Shown here piece by piece: positions 1 through 6,780 of a DNA stretch of 12,998 nucleotides; the first letter of the stretch is position 1; each line of letters starts with the position of its first letter. Both the position numbers and the translations under genes were made by a program. Location of the stretch: NCBI GenBank assembly GCA_039806065.1, contig JBDKJS010000170.1, positions 1 through 12,998 of the forward strand, written 5' to 3'. The notes below the pieces were generated by a model. That model was not told the DNA's origin and did not search any database. It saw only the letters and a list, made by a program, of their open reading frames with translations. Source of the stretch: JBDKJS01 sp039806065 (lineage in GTDB: Bacteria > Bacteroidota > Bacteroidia > AKYH767-A > 2013-40CM-41-45).

Positions 1-5
1 TGATT

Positions 6-788
6 TTACCTTTTTTTACTGCCCATGCCTTCCAGCTTTATTTGCGTGTCGATGGTGAAGGTGGACTCAGGCATCAATCGTTCTCCAATGGGATTTAGAA
101 GGTTAATATCATTGTTTTTAGAATTTTTAATGGCTTTATCTATGGGGTAAGCATTCATTAAAGGAGCAGGGTACGGCTTTAGGAGGTCAGTTATTTCATG
201 AAGATGTTCGCTTGCCAACCATCGCTTTTCCTCTTCTGGCTTCAATATCACAGGCGATCGATGGTGTGGGATTTTTTGCATGAGTGAATTCGCTACCGTT
301 GTAATGATGGCAAACGATTGAATAGTTTCATGCGTTTCTGGATGTTGCCATTGATCCCAAATTCCTGCCATGGCAAAAGGCCTTCTATCTTTTAAATACA
401 CTACATATGCCTTATCCAATCCTTCATCGATTGATCCTTCAATAAAGCAATCTGCTAATACCAGGCATCGTTGCGAACGGATTGGCTTCCTGAAGGCAGG
501 CTTGTTTATGATACCTTTGCCGCCACTATAATTCACATCGTTTTCTTTGTTCAAATCACCTTCTGTTCTTGCATTGAATAAGTACATTCTCTTTTTTGCC
601 CAAAATGGTGTAAGACCAAAAGTAAATAACTGCAATTGATGTGGCGCTGTGCCTGTAATAACAGGTGCCACCTGGCCAATGCTTACGTTGTGGTTCGGTT
701 CAAAGAGTTTAGCCTGTGCATTGGCCTTTACATTAAACCGCTTTTCAATCGTATCGACCTTTTGAATGATAACATACCTACCACACAT
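6..788 (-). CDS. SRAP-domain protein (HMCES/YedK family abasic-site DNA-protein crosslinker)
   Basis: A 260-residue SRAP protein. The family caps abasic sites in single-stranded DNA by forming a thiazolidine link through the cysteine at position 2, exposed when the initiator Met is removed. Visible signatures are MCGRY at the N terminus (Cys2), GLTPFWAK around residues 58-65, NARTE at 72-76, the ADCFIE segment ending in Glu117 (place of the family's catalytic Glu) and IPHHRSPVIL at 173-182 with the conserved histidine. A C-terminal NSKNNDINL block matches the family's usual asparagine-rich DNA-contact segment. Length is slightly above that of E. coli YedK, with extra sequence near residues 77-97. 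It is the last gene of a run after carB and the small membrane protein, starting 3 nt after the latter's stop, so it is probably cotranscribed with carB. Older names such as 'SOS response-associated peptidase' refer to the same family. Family assignment is firm; the repair role is inferred from homologues. Confidence 0.93.
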   Translation of the reverse strand: MCGRYVIIQKVDTIEKRFNVKANAQAKLFEPNHNVSIGQVAPVITGTAPHQLQLFTFGLTPFWAKKRMYLFNARTEGDLNKENDVNYSGGKGIINKPAFRKPIRSQRCLVLADCFIEGSIDEGLDKAYVVYLKDRRPFAMAGIWDQWQHPETHETIQSFAIITTVANSLMQKIPHHRSPVILKPEEEKRWLASEHLHEITDLLKPYPAPLMNAYPIDKAIKNSKNNDINLLNPIGERLMPESTFTIDTQIKLEGMGSKKR

Positions 789-791
789 TAT

Positions 792-995
792 TTACTCCTT
801 AATTTCTTCATATGAAATATTTTCAGCTTGGCTGCTTTTATCTACTTTTTCCACCCTTACTTCTCCAACTTTTTTTTCTCGCTTATGATCCTGCTGGGCT
901 TTTCTATATGCATTATAACTTGCATTAAAAACAGTTCGTCTAATGGCGCCAAACAATAACATAGATACTAGCATAACTATAATAAGATCAAACAT
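792..995 (-). CDS. Small single-pass membrane protein, DUF4834-like
   Basis: A 67-residue protein with a hydrophobic N terminus (about residues 2-17, rich in Leu, Ile, Val and Met) that should form one membrane-spanning helix. A positively charged stretch follows (RR, then KAQQDHKREKK), and the tail is acidic (ending SYEEIKE). Under the positive-inside rule the tail should lie in the cytoplasm. Length and layout resemble the Bacteroidota-specific DUF4834 family, which has no known function; I make this match from memory of the family's general appearance, so it is tentative. The gene starts 3 nt after the carB stop and ends 3 nt before the SRAP start. That tight packing makes it a real gene rather than a chance frame, and its translation is probably coupled to that of carB. 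No catalytic motif is visible, so no function is proposed. Confidence 0.72.
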   Translation of the reverse strand: MFDLIIVMLVSMLLFGAIRRTVFNASYNAYRKAQQDHKREKKVGEVRVEKVDKSSQAENISYEEIKE

Positions 996-998
996 ATA

Positions 999-3815
999 TT
1001 AGCGACTTAAATATAAATTTCGTTCAGCATAAACCTTTTGGAAAAAATCATCTTCGAGATCATCTATAAAATAAATTGCTTCCCCTGTCGATTTCATTTC
1101 TGGCCCTAATTCCTTATTCACATCTTGAAACTTTTCAAAAGAAAATACTGGTACTTTTATTGCATATCCTTTTTGAGTAGGTGAGAATTTAATTTGCGAA
1201 ACCTTAGTGTGACCTAACATAACTTTAGTAGCATAGTTAACATAAGGTTCATTATAGGCCTTGGCTATAAACGGTACCGTGCGCGATGCACGAGGATTGG
1301 CTTCAATCACATAAACAACTTCATTTTTTATTGCAAACTGAATATTGATCAAGCCCTTTACCTCCATTGCCTTTGCAATCTTAGTAGTATATTCCTTTAT
1401 CTGATCAATCACCTCTTTCGACAAATCGAAGGGCGGAAGAACCGCGTTGCTATCGCCACTATGAATACCGGCCGGCTCTATATGTTCCATGATGCCAATT
1501 ATGTAAACATCTTTTCCATCACAGATAGCATCCGCTTCTGCCTCAATAGCCTGATCAAGGTAATGATCAAGCAATATTTGGTTTTCCGGAATATCGCGAA
1601 GAATATTGACCACATGCTCTTCCAACTCTTGTTGGTTGATTACTATTTTCATACTCTGCCCTCCCAATACGTAACTTGGCCTTACCAGCAATGGGAATCC
1701 CAATTCTCTTGCTACTTCGGCACATTGATCGGCTGAAGCCACCACTCCAAATTTTGGATAAGGGATGTTTAGTTCACGAAGCAAGGTGGAAAATCGACCT
1801 CTGTCTTCAGCAAGATCAAGCGACTCATAGGAAGTGCCAATAATCTTAATGCCGTACTTATTCAACTTTTCTGCTAACTTTAATGCCGTTTGACCGCCTA
1901 ACTGTACAATGACTCCCTCTGGATTTTCGAGCTGTATTATTTCAAATATATGCTCCCAAAAAACGGGTTCGAAATATAATTTGTCGGCAATATCAAAATC
2001 TGTACTTACCGTTTCAGGATTACAATTGATCATGATTGTTTCATAGCCACATTCTTTAGCGGCTAGTACTCCATGAACACAACTGTAATCAAATTCTATC
2101 CCTTGACCTATTCTATTGGGGCCACTTCCTAGTATAATAATCTTTTTCTTGCTTGATGGTTTTGATTCATTTTCGGCCTCGAAGGTGGAATAATAATAAG
2201 GTGTTTGTGCTTCAAATTCTGCTGCGCAAGTATCAACAATTTTATAGACTCTATTAATATTTAATTCTTTTCTACGTTTATAAACTTGACTTTCAAGGCA
2301 CCGCATCAGGTGCCCTAACTGCCTATCGGCATACCCTTTCTTTTTAGCTTCTAAAAGTAAAGTAGCTGGTATTTCTCCGATGGTAAATTTTTCAATCTCT
2401 TTTTCTAACAATATTAATTCCTCTATTTGTTTTAAAAACCAAGTATCAATTTTAGTTAAACGTTGTATGGTATTAAATGATATTCCAGCCTTGAAGGCAT
2501 CATAAATATAAAACAACCTATTCCACCGAGGTTTTTCAAGGCAATCTAATATTTCTTGTTGCTCACGCATTTCTCTTCCATCGGCTCCCAGTCCATTTCG
2601 TTTTATTTCTAAGCTTTGACAGGCCTTTTGCAATGCTTCTTGAAAATTTCTTCCTATACCCATTGCCTCACCTACTGATTTCATTTGCAAGCCTAAGTGC
2701 CTATCCGTGCCTTTAAATTTATCAAAATTCCAACGTGGAACCTTTACTATTACATAGTCTAACGTGGGTTCAAAAAATGCTGAAGTGGACTTGGTAATTT
2801 GATTTTTCAATTCGTCAAGTCTATATCCAATAGCCAGTTTAGCTGCAATTTTTGCAATGGGATATCCAGTGGCCTTACTTGCCAATGCACTACTTCTACT
2901 CACCCTAGGATTTATTTCAATTACAATAATTTCATTCTCATTATTTGGGTTTACAGAAAATTGAATATTGCAACCTCCAGCAAAATTGCCAATGCCATTC
3001 ATACATTTTATGGCCAAGTTCCTCATGTTTTGATAACAAGTATCACTCAAGGTCATAGCCGGTGCCACGGTAATGCTATCGCCTGTATGGATACCCATTG
3101 GATCAAAGTTTTCTATAGAACAAATGATGATCACATTGCCATCTTTATCACGTAGCAATTCTAATTCATACTCTTTCCAACCGCTGATGCTTTGCTCTAT
3201 GAGCACTTCATGCACTGGCGAGGCATGCAAGCCTCTATTTAAAAGCTGATCAAAATCTTCTTTGGCATTTACAAAACCCCCTCCTGATCCGCCTAACGTA
3301 AAGGAAGGCCTTATGACCAGTGGAAATCCGATTTCTTGTGCTATCTCTTTTCCTTCTAAAAATGACTTCGCAGTTCGCCCCTTGCAAACTCCTGCTTGGA
3401 GCTCAATCATTCTCAAGCGAAACAATTCTCTATCCTCCGTGATGTGTATTGCCTTTACATCAACCCCTATCATTCGCACATGGTACTTTGCCCATATACC
3501 AGCTTTCTCACAATCGATAGCAAGATTTAAAGCTGTTTGCCCCCCCATAGTGGGAAGTACCGCATCTATTTTATGTTTTTCTAATATTTCAATGATTGAT
3601 TTCTTAGTGATGGGCTTCAGATAAATATGATCTGCCGTAACACTATCTGTCATGATGGTAGCGGGATTGCTGTTGATCAAGATTACTTCTATGCCTTCTT
3701 CACGAAGTGATCGGGCGGCTTGCGATCCACTGTAATCAAATTCACATGCTTGACCAATTACTATTGGCCCTGATCCAATTATTAGAACAGATTTTATACT
3801 CTTATCAATGGGCAT
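999..3815 (-). CDS. carB: Carbamoyl-phosphate synthase large subunit, lacking the allosteric domain
   Basis: The synthetase subunit that makes carbamoyl phosphate from bicarbonate, ammonia (delivered by the CarA glutaminase) and two ATP, for pyrimidine and arginine synthesis. Two homologous halves are clear. The first has LIIGSGPIVIGQACEFDYSG at residues 11-30, GGSGGG at 175-180 and EINPRVSRSSALASKATG near 300-317. The oligomerisation segment spans roughly 400-550. The second half has ILGSGPNRIGQGIEFDYS at 561-578, RPSYVLGG at 712-719 and EANPRASRT near 838-846. At 938 residues it is about 135 shorter than the 1073-residue E. coli enzyme. It stops shortly after the KSTGEA motif (908-913), so the C-terminal MGS-like domain that binds UMP and ornithine in E. 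coli is absent. The stop is followed after 3 nt by another gene, leaving no domain remnant. carA is not in this window. An intrinsic terminator lies upstream, so carB should have its own promoter between it and position 3815; I see no good consensus match there. Confidence 0.97.
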   Translation of the reverse strand: MPIDKSIKSVLIIGSGPIVIGQACEFDYSGSQAARSLREEGIEVILINSNPATIMTDSVTADHIYLKPITKKSIIEILEKHKIDAVLPTMGGQTALNLAIDCEKAGIWAKYHVRMIGVDVKAIHITEDRELFRLRMIELQAGVCKGRTAKSFLEGKEIAQEIGFPLVIRPSFTLGGSGGGFVNAKEDFDQLLNRGLHASPVHEVLIEQSISGWKEYELELLRDKDGNVIIICSIENFDPMGIHTGDSITVAPAMTLSDTCYQNMRNLAIKCMNGIGNFAGGCNIQFSVNPNNENEIIVIEINPRVSRSSALASKATGYPIAKIAAKLAIGYRLDELKNQITKSTSAFFEPTLDYVIVKVPRWNFDKFKGTDRHLGLQMKSVGEAMGIGRNFQEALQKACQSLEIKRNGLGADGREMREQQEILDCLEKPRWNRLFYIYDAFKAGISFNTIQRLTKIDTWFLKQIEELILLEKEIEKFTIGEIPATLLLEAKKKGYADRQLGHLMRCLESQVYKRRKELNINRVYKIVDTCAAEFEAQTPYYYSTFEAENESKPSSKKKIIILGSGPNRIGQGIEFDYSCVHGVLAAKECGYETIMINCNPETVSTDFDIADKLYFEPVFWEHIFEIIQLENPEGVIVQLGGQTALKLAEKLNKYGIKIIGTSYESLDLAEDRGRFSTLLRELNIPYPKFGVVASADQCAEVARELGFPLLVRPSYVLGGQSMKIVINQQELEEHVVNILRDIPENQILLDHYLDQAIEAEADAICDGKDVYIIGIMEHIEPAGIHSGDSNAVLPPFDLSKEVIDQIKEYTTKIAKAMEVKGLINIQFAIKNEVVYVIEANPRASRTVPFIAKAYNEPYVNYATKVMLGHTKVSQIKFSPTQKGYAIKVPVFSFEKFQDVNKELGPEMKSTGEAIYFIDDLEDDFFQKVYAERNLYLSR

Positions 3816-3898
3816 ATTAGAGAGGTTGGAGTTAAAGTAATAATGGTTTAAAGATATTGATGTTGGCCAATTTATTTGCCATTTGTGAATAAGAAATC

Positions 3899-3931
3899 AA
3901 AAAAAAAGCTGCTCCTAATAAGGGAACAGCT
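3899..3931 (-). terminator. Rho-independent terminator after rpmH
   Basis: Read on the minus strand, this is a 9-bp stem (AGCTGTTCC pairing with GGAGCAGCT), a 7-nt loop and a run of T residues (positions 3899-3906, plus the T at the end of the stem). All nine pairs form on the minus-strand RNA, one of them a G-U wobble. On the plus strand the same position would be a C-A mismatch and the T run would lie on the wrong side. The element is therefore oriented to end rpmH transcription. It begins 27 nt after the rpmH stop and sits 84 nt before the carB start, separating the two genes into different transcription units. Confidence 0.88.
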
Positions 3932-3958
3932 ATTGTATATTTTACAATTCAAGGTTAA

Positions 3959-4114
3959 TTATTTATTTTTCCTTTCATCAGAAACTGTTAATTTAACACG
4001 ACCGCGTTTTCTGCGGGCTGCTAATAACCTACGGCCATTAGGGGTGCTCATTCTTTCACGAAATCCGTGTTTATTTCTTCTTTTTCTTGTACTGGGTTGG
4101 TAAGTGCGTTTCAT
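3959..4114 (-). CDS. rpmH: 50S ribosomal protein L34
   Basis: A 51-codon gene found by reading the minus strand. The product starts MKRTYQPSTRKRRNKHGFRE, continues with RMSTPNGRRLLAARRKRGR and ends in KLTVSDERKNK. This is the very basic, highly conserved L34 protein of the large ribosomal subunit. Its diagnostic features are the MKRTYQPS start, the KHGFRERM core and the GRRLLAARRKRGR segment. Length is in the normal range (44-54 residues), with the slightly extended acidic/basic tail I recall from Bacteroidota. The start is fixed by the family sequence; there is no strong Shine-Dalgarno, only purine-rich sequence, as is common in this phylum. It has its own consensus promoter about 60 nt upstream and a strong terminator just downstream, so it looks monocistronic. 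The usual partner rnpA is not adjacent. rsmG lies upstream on the same strand. Confidence 0.98.
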   Translation of the reverse strand: MKRTYQPSTRKRRNKHGFRERMSTPNGRRLLAARRKRGRVKLTVSDERKNK

Positions 4115-4171
4115 TTTGAATAGACTTTTCTTCCTCTTTGTTGTGCTTTATTCATTATTAAAGAGGGGCTG

Positions 4172-4202
4172 CAAAAGTAAGTATTTTTTTTAATCCTCCA
4201 AA
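4172..4202 (-). promoter_or_regulatory. Bacteroidota-type housekeeping promoter for rpmH
   Basis: On the minus strand a TTTG at 4202-4199 is followed after exactly 19 nt by TACTTTTG at 4179-4172. This matches the published Bacteroidota sigma-factor (sigma-ABfr type) consensus: TTTG at -33, and TAnnTTTG at -7, spaced by about 19 nt. Transcription would be expected to start near 4165-4167, giving an rpmH leader of about 50 nt. Its placement directly ahead of a highly expressed ribosomal protein gene fits. Both boxes and the spacing are read directly; promoter activity is inferred. Confidence 0.8.
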
Positions 4203-4291
4203 CTTTAACCGCTCTTTTTTAAATAAATTTAGACTAACTATCCCATTGACAACCAACAGGTCACATTCCACAGCCCCTACTTAATGCGCCT

Positions 4292-4912
4292 CTAGGCGGG
4301 AAGGTAAACTATGGATTTGGTTTCAAAGAATGGCTGGACAAAATACTTATTCAATGGGATTAATTGGTGTGGACGACCTGCTTGAGCTAATTCGGCAGAT
4401 AGATCGCCTCCTTTAAGGCATATGAGCCCGTTTGCGATTGCATGTTTTGAATGGGCCGAAAATTTTTGCCCACACCATTTCCATAGCTCATTAACTGGCG
4501 CTACTGCCCTGGTAACTACAAAATCAAATTTTTGTTTCACGGTTTCAGATCTTACCGCCTTAGGCGAAACGTTTTCCAAACCTAATTGATGTGCAATGTC
4601 TGCCACCACTTTTATTTTTTTCTGAATACTATCGGTAAGCGTAAATGATACTTCGGGAAACATAATTGCCAAGGGGATTCCCGGAAAACCGCCTCCTGTG
4701 CCGATATCTAATACAGTTGTACCTTTTTGAAATTGTATAAATTTAGCAATGGCCAAACTATGAAGAATGTGCTGTTCATAGAGAGCATCCATGTTTTTTC
4801 GCGAGACTACATTTATTTGTGCATTCCAATATTGGTACAATTGATCTAAAGCACCCAACCGTTGCTGCTGCAAGGGTGTAAGATCTTGAAAATAGGAAAG
4901 TATGAGTTCCAC
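4292..4912 (-). CDS. rsmG: 16S rRNA (guanine-527 N7)-methyltransferase
   Basis: A 206-residue RsmG (GidB) protein that uses S-adenosylmethionine to methylate N7 of G527 in the 530 loop of 16S rRNA. Loss of this modification gives low-level streptomycin resistance in several bacteria. The Rossmann SAM-binding motif VLDIGTGGGFPGIP is at residues 67-80. The family-typical N-terminal segment with WNAQINVVSRK is at 29-39, followed by the EQHILHSLAIAK helix. The TRAVAPV motif is at 134-140, and LKGG in the C-terminal half is also characteristic. The start is GTG, preceded by AAAGG; the sequence MELILSYFQDLTP lines up with usual family N termini, and the nearest in-frame stop upstream is only about 30 nt away with no ATG between. 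It lies 42 nt after the sigma factor stop on the same strand, so cotranscription with the glycosyltransferase and sigma genes is likely. Confidence 0.96.
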   Translation of the reverse strand: MELILSYFQDLTPLQQQRLGALDQLYQYWNAQINVVSRKNMDALYEQHILHSLAIAKFIQFQKGTTVLDIGTGGGFPGIPLAIMFPEVSFTLTDSIQKKIKVVADIAHQLGLENVSPKAVRSETVKQKFDFVVTRAVAPVNELWKWCGQKFSAHSKHAIANGLICLKGGDLSAELAQAGRPHQLIPLNKYFVQPFFETKSIVYLPA

Positions 4913-4954
4913 CTTTAATATTGCTAAAGCAACGCCAACTTAAATAGTGTAGCG

Positions 4955-5563
4955 TTATATGTGATGCTCAGAGTTCTTTAAAATCTGATATAAAAATTCG
5001 CGAGCTCTAAATAACTGAGCTTTCACAGTACCTAATGGAAGCTGAAGTTCGTCCGCTATTTCTTCATAAGATCGCTCTTGAAAATAACGCAATTCTACCA
5101 ATCTTTTATACCGTGGTTTAAGCTTTTCTACCACATCACGCATTAGAATGGCCTTCTGCTTTTTAATCATCTTTTCCTCTGGGTCAAGTAAGGGTGATTT
5201 AATTTCAATTTGCATTTCATCGCCATTATCACTCTCGATACTTTTATCTATAGAAAAGGTCATTTTCTTTTTTCTACGAATAAAATCGATACAATTATTT
5301 GTAGCTATTTTAAACAACCAGGTACTGAATGCATAATCTGGAGTGTACTGATGAAGGTTTTTAAATGCCTTACCAAAAGCTTCAATTGTTAAATCTTCAG
5401 CATCATCACGGTTATTGACCATTTTCAGCAGCATAAAATAAATGCTATCCTTATATCGCTGCATGAGCTCAGCATAAGCTTTTTGATCACCTTGTAAGGT
5501 GGCCAACTTTACTAGTTTAAAATCAGCTTGTGCCTTTTCGCTTAAGTTAGGATTTACTTCCAT
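4955..5563 (-). CDS. RNA polymerase sigma factor, ECF-type sigma-70 family
   Basis: A 202-residue two-domain sigma factor. Region 2 covers about residues 33-98 and contains the RDDAEDLTIEAFGKAFKN core-binding segment (52-69) and the FSTWLFKIATNNCIDFIRRKKK -10-recognition helix, centred near residue 90. An acidic linker follows (about 105-130). Region 4 (about 142-195) has RYFQERSYEEIADELQLPLG leading into TVKAQLFRARE, a standard helix-turn-helix for -35 recognition. Regions 1 and 3 are absent, as in the ECF group. I chose ATG at 5563 because the frame upstream lies inside the glycosyltransferase gene and begins only at a TTG. The MEVNPNLSEK start is plausible, and it overlaps the preceding stop by 10 nt, implying translational coupling. 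No anti-sigma gene is adjacent, so its trigger is unknown. Confidence 0.93.
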   Translation of the reverse strand: MEVNPNLSEKAQADFKLVKLATLQGDQKAYAELMQRYKDSIYFMLLKMVNNRDDAEDLTIEAFGKAFKNLHQYTPDYAFSTWLFKIATNNCIDFIRRKKKMTFSIDKSIESDNGDEMQIEIKSPLLDPEEKMIKKQKAILMRDVVEKLKPRYKRLVELRYFQERSYEEIADELQLPLGTVKAQLFRAREFLYQILKNSEHHI

Positions 5564-6687
5564 GCCTTGGGTTTTGAGAATAAATTGATGGTGAGAAAGA
5601 AAGGTTGAAAGGCTAAATGAATTAGTTCTAAAATTGGAAAAAACCAACTTAAATCTTTTTCATTTAGTTTTTTTGAACACATGTATATTATTGGAAATTG
5701 AATAATTAATTTTATTGCATACAAAGATAACATAATACGATAGTCAAAACGCAGTATTAACAAGGTTATTAGGCTTGTTATAAACATGAATTGGCTGAAT
5801 GGTTGCCAAAATAAAAAAAGCTGATCACGCATTTTGTAAAGTCGGCCAGTGGTATTGTGTCGGTGCTTTTGAGTGAGCCAAGCTGCTAGGGTAGACTTAG
5901 CGTTGGTTTGTGTAAAAGCTGCCGGATGAACCACTACAGCAGTATTGGTGGTGGTGGCATTTTCATTTACAAATAAATCATCATCGCCACTATAAATATG
6001 GTAATGATTTTTAAAACCTTTGCTTTTAAAATATAAAGATTTTTGGTAACCCATATTTCTGCCCACTCCCATGTAGGCTTTGCCGCCAAGGGCACGGCTT
6101 AGGTAATTGCATGCAATCATAAATGCGTCCCATCTAATGAGCTTATTTAAAAATCCTTTTGCCTTATAAAATCCTCCATAACCAATTAGCACTTCTGTGG
6201 CTCCACTAAAGCCTGCGGCCATTAACTTCAACCATTGATTAGAAACGGCAGCACAATCTGCATCGGTAAAAATCAGATGCTCAAATTGCGCAGCTTTTAT
6301 TCCTAATGTAAGGGCTAGCTTTTTGCCATGACGGTATTTATCCTGATCAGGAAGGGTTACTATTTTAAGGTGCTTGTACTCTTTTTCATAGTCTTCTAAT
6401 ACGGCAGCCGTATCATCCCAGCTGCCATCATTGACCACTATTACTTCAAACTTATTATAATCTTGCAAGAGTATAGACGTGAGGAACTTTCTTAAATTTG
6501 CCGACTCATTCTTAGCACATACAATAATCGATATTGGAAAGTGCTCCTTCTTTTCTTCACTAGGCTTATGCATGGCCAGCTTGGTGTAAGTGCTGAGGTA
6601 GTAAAGTAAATGAATGACTAACGATAGAAGTGCTACGCAAAAAAGAATAAATTGAATTAAGGGTAACTGTTGGAAAAAGGCCTGCAT
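5554..6687 (-). CDS. Membrane-bound family 2 glycosyltransferase
   Basis: A 377-residue GT-A fold glycosyltransferase. An N-terminal membrane helix (about residues 10-34) precedes the catalytic domain. Its motifs are SIIVCAKNESANLRKFL (53-69), VIVVNDGSWDDT (82-93), the GKKLALTLGI nucleotide-sugar segment (121-130), the metal-binding TDADC (141-145), and GDDDLF (234-239), which fits the acceptor or catalytic-base position. The QXXRW motif of processive enzymes is not obvious; the nearest equivalent is QKHRHNTTGR (273-282), so processivity is doubtful. Three hydrophobic stretches (about 297-313, 318-336, 347-370) place the C terminus in the membrane. It probably transfers a sugar to an envelope polymer or lipid at the inner membrane; donor and acceptor cannot be told. 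The stop lies inside the start of the sigma factor gene (10-nt overlap), making it first gene of a likely glycosyltransferase-sigma-rsmG operon. Confidence 0.92.
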   Translation of the reverse strand: MQAFFQQLPLIQFILFCVALLSLVIHLLYYLSTYTKLAMHKPSEEKKEHFPISIIVCAKNESANLRKFLTSILLQDYNKFEVIVVNDGSWDDTAAVLEDYEKEYKHLKIVTLPDQDKYRHGKKLALTLGIKAAQFEHLIFTDADCAAVSNQWLKLMAAGFSGATEVLIGYGGFYKAKGFLNKLIRWDAFMIACNYLSRALGGKAYMGVGRNMGYQKSLYFKSKGFKNHYHIYSGDDDLFVNENATTTNTAVVVHPAAFTQTNAKSTLAAWLTQKHRHNTTGRLYKMRDQLFLFWQPFSQFMFITSLITLLILRFDYRIMLSLYAIKLIIQFPIIYMCSKKLNEKDLSWFFPILELIHLAFQPFFLTINLFSKPKAWK

Positions 6688-6696
6688 ATAATGTTA

Positions 6697-6704
6697 CAAA
6701 AGTA
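6697..6704 (-). promoter_or_regulatory. Candidate -7 box upstream of the glycosyltransferase
   Basis: The minus strand reads TACTTTTG, identical to the -7 box of the rpmH promoter and a full match to TAnnTTTG. A TTG at 6731-6729 could serve as the -33 element, but the spacing is 24 nt instead of about 19. The box ends only 9 nt before the glycosyltransferase ATG, so the transcript would have almost no leader. This is a motif match only. Confidence 0.45.
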
Positions 6705-6725
6705 AAGAAGTGATTGAATTGCCTC

Positions 6726-6754
6726 TTTCAACCGTAGGTTATATATTAACTTTT
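6726..6754 (+). promoter_or_regulatory. Weak candidate promoter for tgt-folC
   Basis: On the plus strand TAACTTTT (6747-6754) matches TAnnTTTG at all but the last base. TTTC at 6726-6729 stands 17 nt upstream in the place of TTTG. A transcript would begin near 6760, which excludes the ATG at 6757 and favours the ATG at 6781 as the tgt start. It interleaves with the divergent glycosyltransferase promoter candidate in the same short intergenic gap. Both boxes are imperfect. Confidence 0.3.
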
Positions 6755-6780
6755 AAATGTTAGTTACCAAAACTGCAAAT

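Noticed and set aside
1461..3624. Plus-strand open frames inside carB (for example 1461-1736, 2799-3155, 3262-3624)
   Set aside because: They lie opposite a highly conserved gene, show no recognisable motifs and are explained by its codon composition.
3884..3892. TGTGAATAA, a relaxed match to a DnaA box (TTATTCACA on the other strand), between rpmH and carB
   Set aside because: It is a single relaxed match in a short AT-rich gap. I saw no cluster of boxes or unwinding region, so an origin is not supported.
3876..4103. Plus-strand open frame across the terminator and rpmH
   Set aside because: It is antisense to rpmH and its terminator; the conserved L34 protein on the minus strand explains the region.
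4287..4298. CGCC-TCTA-GGCG hairpin overlapping the rsmG stop
   Set aside because: Only four base pairs and no T run; too small to call a terminator or regulatory site.
5564..5647. Upstream extension of the sigma factor frame by 28 residues
   Set aside because: It starts at TTG, lies wholly within glycosyltransferase coding sequence and precedes the well-placed ATG at 5563.
6757..6780. Eight-residue N-terminal extension of Tgt from ATG 6757
   Set aside because: The residues are not family-like, while MKFEL at 6781 matches the usual start; the candidate -7 box lies directly before 6757.
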